In this document: one piece after another, positions 5,627-11,159 of the stretch
How positions within the stretch are numbered: position 1 is the stretch's first letter
Layout: each line of letters begins with the position of its first letter
NCBI GenBank assembly: GCA_013378375.1
Contig: JACAFT010000022.1
Coordinates: 1 to 15,930 of the forward strand
Direction of reading: 5' to 3'
DNA: 15,930 bases
Source: UBA57 sp013378375
GTDB taxonomy: Archaea; Thermoproteota; Nitrososphaeria; Nitrososphaerales; UBA57
Notes under the pieces: model-generated
What the model saw: the letters and a program-made list of their open reading frames with translations, nothing else
Database searches by the model: none
Told to the model about the DNA's origin: nothing
Position numbers and translations under genes: made by a program

Positions 5627-6505
5627 ATGAGCAAAATTTTAGATAATATTATACTTCGTAAAGGTAATTTAAAAGACAAATCTGAGATTTCTGAATTATG
5701 TAAAAATATCTGGAATGGAAAAGATTATCTTCCAGTAGTATGGAATGATTGGATAAATAATAGTAATAGTTCTTTTATCATTGCCGATCTAGAAAATGAA
5801 ATTGTTGCAGTTTATCATGTTTATAATTTTAATTCTGAAATATGGTTAGAATCTTTACGAGTTAAAGAACAATATCGTCATCAAGGTATAGCAAACTATC
5901 TGATAAAAGATTTGATTACTACTGTACAATCAAAACAAATTGATAATATTCGTCTTACTACATCAATTGAAAATACTAAATCTATATCTCTTTTCAAAAA
6001 TCTAAATTTTAACGAATCTCATTATTGCCAATATATGTACATTGATTATAATGATATAGAGGAATTATCTACTCTGAGTGATGTAAAGATCCTAAATGAT
6101 TATGATGAAATTTCATCTATATTCGAGCATATGGACACAACTAAAAAATATATTCCTATCTGGTGGAGATGGTGGTCTGTTAATTCTTATTCCATTAAAG
6201 AATATTTGAAAAATGGAATTGCAATTATTTCCAGTAATTCCGGACATATTGATTCACTATTATTACTTCAAAAAACTAATAATTATGGTCATGAAGATCA
6301 TTCTCAATTATTTATTGTTAAAGGACAATGTGAAGAAATAAAAAATTCACTATCTTATGTTAAAACATCTTTTCCAGAATTCATTTCCTCAAAACTTTTT
6401 TGTTTTCCTGAAACTAATTCTGACGAATCAAGTATATTATTAAATCTAGGTTTTAAAAAAAGAACCAATTTAGTTCTCATGAATAAATCTATTGTTTCCA
6501 TTTAG
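5627..6505 (+). CDS. GNAT-family N-acetyltransferase with a C-terminal second domain
   Basis: A 292-aa protein. Residues about 5-145 form a GNAT fold: RKGNLKDKSEISELCKNIW at the start, then beta-strand FIIADLENEIVAVYHVY, and the acetyl-CoA motif A LRVKEQYRHQGIANYLIKDL (about 76-95, Q/RxxGxA type) followed by SIENTKSISLFKNLNF. The C-terminal half (about 150-292) has no obvious motif; it carries an aromatic patch IPIWWRWWSVNS and ends GFKKRTNLVLMNK, reminiscent of the last strands of a degenerate second GNAT domain. Substrate unknown (protein N-terminus, amine or antibiotic-like molecule). It lies 23 nt downstream of thioredoxin, and its last 17 nt overlap the convergent adenosyltransferase gene. 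Confidence 0.8.
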   Translation: MSKILDNIILRKGNLKDKSEISELCKNIWNGKDYLPVVWNDWINNSNSSFIIADLENEIVAVYHVYNFNSEIWLESLRVKEQYRHQGIANYLIKDLITTVQSKQIDNIRLTTSIENTKSISLFKNLNFNESHYCQYMYIDYNDIEELSTLSDVKILNDYDEISSIFEHMDTTKKYIPIWWRWWSVNSYSIKEYLKNGIAIISSNSGHIDSLLLLQKTNNYGHEDHSQLFIVKGQCEEIKNSLSYVKTSFPEFISSKLFCFPETNSDESSILLNLGFKKRTNLVLMNKSIVSI

Positions 6506-7052
6506 TATCTTCTATGTTTAATATTTTATTTGCTACTCTTGCAAGTATAAAAAATAGATCTGATAATCTATTTAAATATGGAATTATATTGTTATTGATT
6601 TCTTCCATTTCACTTAGTTCAACAATTTTTCTTTCTGCTCTTCTACAAATTGCTCTACATATATGAAATAAAGAAGCTAAAGTTGAACCTCCTGGTAATA
6701 TGAAATTTTTTAGCGGGTCTGATTCTTTTGAATATTTGTCTATTAATTTTTCTAATCTATTTATGTCATTTTTACTGATTTTCTTTATTTCTTTACTTTT
6801 TTTTGTTGTTGCTAAGTTTGATCCAATTACGAACAAATCGTTTTGAATTTTTTGTAATTCTTTTTCTATATTGATAAAATGTTTCTTAAAATCTGTTGAT
6901 AGTTCTTTTCTAGATATAGTTAATCCAATAAATGAATTTAATTCATCTATTTCTCCATATGATTTAACTCTCTTTGAAGCTTTACTGATTTTTTTATTTG
7001 TTCCAAAGAGATTTGTTTCACCTTTGTCTCCTTTTTTTGTGTAAATTTTCAA
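6489..7052 (-). CDS. Cob(I)alamin adenosyltransferase, PduO type
   Basis: A 187-aa enzyme that transfers the 5'-deoxyadenosyl group of ATP to cob(I)alamin to make adenosylcobalamin. Family motifs are all visible: the N-terminal ATP loop IYTKKGDKGETNLFG, GEIDELNSFIGL, the LPGG-S-A-L-HICRAICRRAERK active-site region, and YLNRLSDLFFILAR near the end. Length is typical of PduO (about 180-190 aa). The start is TTG at 7052; a TATA-like CAAATTTAAGG at 7073-7083 is centred 26 nt upstream, supporting this start on a leaderless mRNA. The 3' end overlaps the GNAT gene by 17 nt, tail to tail. It implies use of a B12-dependent enzyme encoded elsewhere. Confidence 0.93.
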   Translation of the reverse strand: MKIYTKKGDKGETNLFGTNKKISKASKRVKSYGEIDELNSFIGLTISRKELSTDFKKHFINIEKELQKIQNDLFVIGSNLATTKKSKEIKKISKNDINRLEKLIDKYSKESDPLKNFILPGGSTLASLFHICRAICRRAERKIVELSEMEEINNNIIPYLNRLSDLFFILARVANKILNIEDTKWKQ

Positions 7053-7106
7053 TATTATTTATTCACGAACTTCAAATTTAAGGCCTTTTTATTTTTTAAT
7101 TATTCA

Positions 7107-7114
7107 TTTAAATA
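7107..7114 (+). promoter_or_regulatory. TATA box of the LSm-L37e operon
   Basis: TTTAAATA (from 7107), centred about 26 nt before 7137, giving a leader of roughly 12 nt to the TTG at 7149. Confidence 0.5.
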
Positions 7115-7148
7115 ATTGTTATACTAATTTCTATCTGAGTGATTAAGA

Positions 7149-7382
7149 TTGTCTCATGTTGATATGTCTGTAAAAGTACTCGAAGAAAGCCTTGGTAAAA
7201 TCGTTTTAATTAAGTTAAAAGGCGGAAAAGTTATTAGAGGTTCTCTTCAAGGATTTGATCAACATATGAATCTAACTCTTGATGATTCACAAGAGGTTTT
7301 AGACGATGATAAAACCAATGATTTGGGCACAATAATTGTTCGCGGAGATAATGTAGTTCTTATATCTCCACCTCCTAGTTGA
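7149..7382 (+). CDS. LSm (Sm-like archaeal) RNA-binding protein
   Basis: A 77-aa Sm-fold protein; archaeal LSm proteins form heptameric rings that bind U-rich RNA and take part in RNA processing. Sm1 is seen in VLEESLGKIVLIKLKGGKVIRGSLQGFDQHMNLTLDD (shown here only by name of key parts: KGG-x-RG-x-LxGFDQHMN), and Sm2 in GTIIVRGDNVVLI. The start is a TTG at 7149; an ATG at 7164 would remove five residues ahead of the Sm fold, and either is possible. It is followed after only 6 nt by ribosomal protein L37e, an LSm-L37e pairing conserved in many archaea that links RNA handling to ribosome synthesis. Confidence 0.93.
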   Translation: MSHVDMSVKVLEESLGKIVLIKLKGGKVIRGSLQGFDQHMNLTLDDSQEVLDDDKTNDLGTIIVRGDNVVLISPPPS

Positions 7383-7388
7383 TATCTT

Positions 7389-7556
7389 ATGGTTAAAGGT
7401 ACTACTTCCTCTGGAAAACATAACAAGGGCGGAACTCATATGCGTTGTCGTAGATGTGGGCGACATTCTTATCATTTAACTAATAAAAAATGCTCTTTTT
7501 GTGGTTTTGGGAGTACAGCTAAATTACGACAATATAACTGGATGCATACTCGGTAG
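7389..7556 (+). CDS. rpl37e: 50S ribosomal protein L37e (eL37)
   Basis: A 55-aa zinc-containing protein of the large subunit. It starts at the ATG at 7389: MVKGTTSSGKHNKGGTH, then CRRCGRHSYH (first CxxC), CSFCGFG (second CxxC), and ends KLRQYNWMHTR. This matches the archaeal L37e pattern (basic N-terminus, C2-C2 zinc finger, length about 55-62). It is coupled to the LSm gene 6 nt upstream. A hairpin-plus-T-tract just beyond the stop (7573-7598) may end the transcript. Confidence 0.95.
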   Translation: MVKGTTSSGKHNKGGTHMRCRRCGRHSYHLTNKKCSFCGFGSTAKLRQYNWMHTR

Positions 7557-7572
7557 ATATAATTTATCTTAT

Positions 7573-7598
7573 ACCGGAAGGTTTATACCCGGTTTTTT
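7573..7598 (+). terminator. Hairpin with T-tract downstream of L37e, overlapping the next promoter
   Basis: ACCGG and CCCGGT can form a 5-bp GC-rich stem around an 11-nt loop, followed by TTTTTT. Inside the loop lies TTTATACC (7582-7589), whose centre is about 26 nt from 7612 and so looks like the TATA box for the ATG at 7615. The sequence may do both jobs, or the inverted repeat may be a regulatory site. Terminator function is inferred from shape only. Confidence 0.4.
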
Positions 7599-7614
7599 CA
7601 TATTATAATATTGA

Positions 7615-8397
7615 ATGACGCCTTTAGAAATATCAATTTCTTTGCTTGGTGGACTACTTGCTGGCGCAATCTTATCAATATTGTTAAATAAATATGCTCG
7701 TACTAATCTTCATGCTGAATCAATTCCAATTAAACCTGAAAAAAATTCCAATCAAATAAATGAAAAATTTGAGATTGAGCAAGCTCGTATGAAATATAAA
7801 ACCCTTAAACTTGAAAAAGAATTGCATACTGACGCATTAAGTCGTGTATTTCAAGCTGAAGGAGAAGGACGAATTACTAAAAAAGAAAGAGATGTTTTAT
7901 CTCAAAGATACAGAGAACAGATCAAAACATTGGATAATAAGTTACAAGATTCAGAATTAATATTAGAAGCTAGTGAATTAGAAAATTTACGTGGTGAATT
8001 AAATAATTTATTCACACAAAAACTAAGTCAAATAGAAAGACGATTAAACGAATTATCTAAAAAACTTGAAAATGTTGATACATTCAGTAAAATTAAACCT
8101 GATTCTATACCAAATTATATTGAAGAAATTAACAAACCTGATAGTCAGCCTGAACAAATAAAACCTAAGATTAAGATTGCACAAAAAAATACTATTAGTG
8201 TTGATTCTAAAAAACTTATTAAAAAAGAGACATTTGAATCTAAAAAAACCTCTTCTAATGAAGTAATTGATCCTGAAAAAACAACAATTAAGATATCTAA
8301 AGATGTCCCTGTGGCTGATAAAAAGATAAAAGAAATCCGTGATGATGTATTTGATGCATTAGATAGATTGGAACAAATCGATGTAGATGAATCATGA
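7615..8397 (+). CDS. Membrane-anchored coiled-coil protein of unknown function
   Basis: A 260-aa protein I do not recognise. One transmembrane helix lies at residues 5-24 (EISISLLGGLLAGAILSILL). Residues about 50-160 are rich in Lys, Glu, Leu and Arg with heptad-like spacing, predicting a long coiled coil (for example LEKELHTDALSRVF). A low-complexity Lys/Ser/Pro/Thr linker follows (about 155-235), and a short terminal helix, DDVFDALDRLEQIDVDES, closes the protein. The layout suggests a cytoplasmic rod tethered to the membrane with a C-terminal binding peptide. That peptide is partly repeated in the next small ORF. The first gene of a tight group with rpiA; its stop overlaps the next ATG (ATGA). 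Confidence 0.75.
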   Translation: MTPLEISISLLGGLLAGAILSILLNKYARTNLHAESIPIKPEKNSNQINEKFEIEQARMKYKTLKLEKELHTDALSRVFQAEGEGRITKKERDVLSQRYREQIKTLDNKLQDSELILEASELENLRGELNNLFTQKLSQIERRLNELSKKLENVDTFSKIKPDSIPNYIEEINKPDSQPEQIKPKIKIAQKNTISVDSKKLIKKETFESKKTSSNEVIDPEKTTIKISKDVPVADKKIKEIRDDVFDALDRLEQIDVDES

Positions 8398-8465
8398 ATA
8401 AACCTATTCTAAAAATTTTTAATGATTTAAATATAGTCAACATTGAACAAATTGATGTTGAATAA
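8394..8465 (+). CDS. 23-codon ORF repeating the preceding protein's C-terminal peptide
   Basis: MNKPILKIFNDLN followed by IVNIEQIDVE is encoded between the coiled-coil gene and rpiA. Its ATG overlaps the upstream TGA (ATGA), and its TAA shares a base with the rpiA ATG (TAATG), so translation could pass through all three by coupling. FNDLN...IEQIDVE resembles FDALDRLEQIDVDE at the end of the upstream protein, and the DNA agrees too (GAACAAATCGATGTAGA against GAACAAATTGATGTTGA). It may be a real micropeptide, a coupling leader for rpiA, or the relic of a duplicated 3' end. No codon-conservation test is possible here. Confidence 0.35.
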   Translation: MNKPILKIFNDLNIVNIEQIDVE

Positions 8466-9139
8466 TGAGTAAAGAAGAATCAATCCAAAAAATGGGGGCT
8501 ATTGCAGCTCAAAAAATTAAAAATGAACAATTAGTGGGTCTTGGAAGCGGATCTGCAGTTGCCGCATTTGTTAATGAATTAGGGAAAAGAATAAAAAATG
8601 AAAATTTAAAAATTTCTGGTATTCCTACATCAATGCAGATTGAATTAATTGCAAAATCAAATGGTATCATTCTTGAATCTACAGAATTAATTCCAAAAAT
8701 TGATATTGTTATTGATGGGGCAGATCAAATTGATAAAAATAATATAATGATTAAAGGAGGAGGTGGTGCTCATTTTCGTGAAAAAATTATGATTGAATCT
8801 GCCAAACAATCAATCATTGTTGCAGATTCCTCTAAATATGTTGATGTAATTACTTGGCCTGTTCCTTTAGAAGTTTCTGAATTTTCTAGACCATTTGTTG
8901 AAGAAAAAATTAAATCAATTAATGGAGATCCTATTTTGCGTACTTTGGGTAAAGGATATCCTTTTTTTACACAAAATGGTAATTTAGTTATTGACGCACA
9001 TTTTGGTGAAATATCTGAACCAAAAGTTTTAGAACAATCATTACTTAACATCCCCGGTATTATTGCTAATGGTATTTTCTCAATGCCAATTGATACATTT
9101 CTTCGTGCAAATAACGATGGTACTGTAGATACTTTATGA
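8465..9139 (+). CDS. rpiA: Ribose-5-phosphate isomerase A
   Basis: A 224-aa enzyme interconverting ribose 5-phosphate and ribulose 5-phosphate, supplying nucleotide precursors. The phosphate-binding LVGLGSGSAVAAF lies near residue 23, the catalytic IDGADQID contains Asp84 and Asp87, KGGGGAHFREKI contains Lys97 and the catalytic-base Glu106, and the C-terminal GIIANGIF motif is present. Length and motif order match E. coli RpiA (about 219 aa). The start ATG overlaps the stop of the 23-codon ORF, and the stop overlaps the next gene's ATG (ATGA), so it sits inside an operon with unknown partners. Confidence 0.96.
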   Translation: MSKEESIQKMGAIAAQKIKNEQLVGLGSGSAVAAFVNELGKRIKNENLKISGIPTSMQIELIAKSNGIILESTELIPKIDIVIDGADQIDKNNIMIKGGGGAHFREKIMIESAKQSIIVADSSKYVDVITWPVPLEVSEFSRPFVEEKIKSINGDPILRTLGKGYPFFTQNGNLVIDAHFGEISEPKVLEQSLLNIPGIIANGIFSMPIDTFLRANNDGTVDTL

Positions 9140-9438
9140 GTCTCGAAAAACTGTCTAAAAATCTTCTTTACAATAGTATTATTGAAGTTTGGATTGCTTT
9201 ATGTAATGATCTTAATTATGATTGGCAGAATCTTAAGATGTTCAATTCTTTTATTAGTTTTTTACAGAATAATAATTTTGAAATAAAAAGTCTTGGTGTT
9301 TGCCCATCTGGTAGTGGTCCGAAAGAACAATTTGAAAAAAGAACCTCAATTTTATTGGGAAATCCAAATTCTAGTTTTGTTATAAAAACTAATTCAGAAA
9401 CTCTTGATAAATTATCTAAATTTACCTGTGATATTTAG
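9136..9438 (+). CDS. Hypothetical protein, 100 aa, coupled to rpiA
   Basis: I do not recognise this protein. It is 100 aa, soluble, with a helical N-terminal half (NLLYNSIIEVWIALCNDLNYDW), then a strand-like NNNFEIKSLGVCPSGSGP and EQFEKRTSILLGNPNSSFVIK. The SLGVCPSGSGPKEQFEKRTS block has the density of conserved small and charged residues expected of a functional site. Its ATG overlaps the rpiA stop (ATGA), so the two are translated together; a link to pentose phosphate metabolism is only a guess from position. A clear promoter for the next gene (9457-9464) follows its stop, so the operon probably ends here. Confidence 0.7.
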   Translation: MSLEKLSKNLLYNSIIEVWIALCNDLNYDWQNLKMFNSFISFLQNNNFEIKSLGVCPSGSGPKEQFEKRTSILLGNPNSSFVIKTNSETLDKLSKFTCDI

Positions 9439-9456
9439 TTAAAATTATTCCAAAAA

Positions 9457-9464
9457 TTTATATT
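9457..9464 (+). promoter_or_regulatory. TATA box of the Fe-S carrier gene
   Basis: TTTATATT, with its centre 26 nt before the ATG at 9487, predicting a leaderless mRNA. Confidence 0.6.
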
Positions 9465-9486
9465 CATTCATTTTCTAATATAAATA

Positions 9487-9825
9487 ATGAGTGAAACTGA
9501 ATTAGTTACTATTAGTCAGAAAGCAGTTGATAAAGTTAAAGAGTTTTCAAAAAATGAATCAAAAGATAATCCTGGTTTGAGAGTATATGTTGCAGGAGGT
9601 GGATGCGCAGGTCTCACTTACGGCATGTCTCTTGAAGATAAAGATTCTCAAGATGATATTATTATTGAAACCGAAGGTTTAAAATTATTTATTGATCCAT
9701 TTAGCGCAAAGTATCTTCAGGGTTCTTCAATTGATTATGTTGAATCATTAGAATCTTCTGGTTTTAAAATTAATAATCCGAATGTTAGTTCTACTTGTGC
9801 CTGTGGAAAATCCGTGTCTGTGTAA
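9487..9825 (+). CDS. A-type iron-sulfur cluster carrier (IscA/ErpA/HesB family)
   Basis: A 112-aa carrier that accepts Fe-S clusters and passes them to apo-proteins. The three conserved cysteines are present: Cys40 in VAGGGCAGLTYG, and Cys104 and Cys106 in STCACGKS near the C-terminus. LKLFIDPFSAKYLQGSSIDY is the usual middle block. Length is typical (about 107-120 aa). It has its own leaderless promoter. The phosphatase gene follows after 20 nt and may share the transcript. Scaffold genes such as sufBCD are not in the window. Confidence 0.93.
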   Translation: MSETELVTISQKAVDKVKEFSKNESKDNPGLRVYVAGGGCAGLTYGMSLEDKDSQDDIIIETEGLKLFIDPFSAKYLQGSSIDYVESLESSGFKINNPNVSSTCACGKSVSV

Positions 9826-9845
9826 TAATATTGCAGTTATAGAAT

Positions 9846-10340
9846 ATGTTAATTGGAGATATTTACCGAAGATTATACGTCAATTTATTTTCCAAACCCA
9901 CGAATTTTAAATGGGTTATTGATAGCAAATTAGTTGGTTCTGGTTTTATTAATTCAAAAAAAGCACTATCATTTTTAATTGATAATGATGTTAAAGCTAT
10001 ATTAACTCTTACAACATCTTCTCTTCCTTCTGAAGTATTATTAAATAAAAATATAATTTTTAAACATATTCCAATAGTAGATCATTCTCTTCCTTCTATA
10101 GATCAATTTAATGAATGTGTTGATTTTATTATTAATTGTTTGGATGATAATTTAACTTTATTAGTACATTGTCGAGCAGGTGTTGGAAGAACTGGATCTG
10201 TCTTTGCTGCATATTTTATTAAGAAAGGATTTACTACTGAAGAGTCAATTAAACACATTAGAAAATTACGTCCAGGTTCAATAGAAAATCGTCAAATACC
10301 TTCATTAAAATCATATTATAATTATTTATTGCAAATATGA
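9846..10340 (+). CDS. Dual-specificity-like protein phosphatase
   Basis: A 164-aa cysteine-dependent phosphatase. The P-loop signature VHCRAGVGRTGS holds nucleophile Cys109 and Arg115; the likely general acid is Asp79 in IPIVDHSLPS. The N-terminal FKWVIDSKLVGSGFINSKKA and the following VKAILTLT resemble archaeal and eukaryotic DSP/DUSP23-like enzymes. It could remove phosphate from tyrosine or serine/threonine in proteins, or from RNA 5' ends or phosphoinositide-like molecules, since the fold serves all of these. It lies between the Fe-S carrier and a PUA protein on the same strand with short spacers (20 and 10 nt). Confidence 0.9.
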   Translation: MLIGDIYRRLYVNLFSKPTNFKWVIDSKLVGSGFINSKKALSFLIDNDVKAILTLTTSSLPSEVLLNKNIIFKHIPIVDHSLPSIDQFNECVDFIINCLDDNLTLLVHCRAGVGRTGSVFAAYFIKKGFTTEESIKHIRKLRPGSIENRQIPSLKSYYNYLLQI

Positions 10341-10350
10341 TTGTGATTTG

Positions 10351-10845
10351 ATGAAAATTCGATTTTTATCTAAACGTGAAATAAATTTATTAATTGAACA
10401 ATTGAATGAATTCTCTTCATTTAATATTGATTCAAAAATTAAACAAGTAAAATCTATAGAATTATCTGAAGACGTTCAAATTTTACATTCTAAATATTTT
10501 ATTTTTATCCAAACCGAAGGTAATTTAATTCCATTTTTAAGAAACAATACAATATTGGAAAATTTCCCAAAAGTTATTGTTGATAAAGGCGCTATTCAAT
10601 TTGTATGTAAAGGTGCAAATATTATGCGTCCTGGAATTGTTGATATTCCTGATAATTTTAACCAAGATGACCTTGTTGTCATTATTGAAGAATTACATAA
10701 TAAATCTCTTGCAATTGGCAAGACTATGTATTCTTCTTCTGAGATGCTAGATCTTGATACTGGCGTGGTTATTAAAAATCTTCATTATGTTGGAGATGCT
10801 ATTTGGAATAACTATAAAGAAATCAATTTTGACTCTTTATCCTGA
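10351..10845 (+). CDS. PUA-domain RNA-binding protein, MCT-1/Tma20-like
   Basis: A 164-aa protein with an N-terminal pre-PUA region (about 1-75; MKIRFLSKREINLLIEQL, later YFIFIQTEGNLIPFLRNN) and a C-terminal PUA domain (about 78-155; PKVIVDKGAIQFVCKGANIMRPGI, AIGKTMYSSSEM). This arrangement matches archaeal homologues of MCT-1/Tma20 and the N-terminus of eIF2D, which bind the ribosomal small subunit and tRNA during initiation or recycling. Its role here is inferred from family. The ATG at 10351 is preferred to the TTG directly before it. It begins 10 nt after the phosphatase stop; sepF follows at 44 nt with its own TATA-like signal. Confidence 0.85.
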   Translation: MKIRFLSKREINLLIEQLNEFSSFNIDSKIKQVKSIELSEDVQILHSKYFIFIQTEGNLIPFLRNNTILENFPKVIVDKGAIQFVCKGANIMRPGIVDIPDNFNQDDLVVIIEELHNKSLAIGKTMYSSSEMLDLDTGVVIKNLHYVGDAIWNNYKEINFDSLS

Positions 10846-10889
10846 ATCTCAATATTAAATTAATATGTGATGAAAGCTTCATTGATTTA

Positions 10890-11159
10890 TTGACCACCAT
10901 TAGCGATTCTCAAATGTATCTTAAAGCAATAAAATTGAAAAATATTGATCAAATTTCTACTATTAAAGATGATGTATCTAAAAATATGATTATTATTTTA
11001 AGGATTACGCCACTTGCCCAAAAAAATGTTCAAGATTTAAAAACTGCTGTCGAGGAATTATATGGATATGTTTCTTCTATTGGCGGCGATATAGCAAGAC
11101 TTGGTGATGAAAGAGTAGTTTTAACTCCTCCTGGAGTTAAAGTTTGGCGCGGTCTCTAA
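10890..11159 (+). CDS. sepF: SepF-like cell division protein
   Basis: An 89-aa protein of the SepF/DUF552 family, which anchors FtsZ to the membrane in archaea that divide with FtsZ. The core is clear: YLKAIKLKNIDQI, then IIILRITPLAQKNVQDLK, and GGDIARLGDERVVLTPPGVKV at the end. The start is a TTG at 10890; an AT-rich TATA-like ATTAAATTAATA (10854-10865) predicts transcription from about 10885. With this start only about ten residues precede the core, so the amphipathic membrane-targeting helix seen in other SepF proteins is not obvious. The frame is open upstream to 10833 without an ATG or GTG. It ends with a 4-nt convergent overlap with aCPSF1. No FtsZ or Cdv gene is in the window. Confidence 0.85.
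   Translation: MTTISDSQMYLKAIKLKNIDQISTIKDDVSKNMIIILRITPLAQKNVQDLKTAVEELYGYVSSIGGDIARLGDERVVLTPPGVKVWRGL

Noticed and set aside
8770..9051. 93-aa minus-strand ORF
   Set aside because: Antisense shadow of rpiA.
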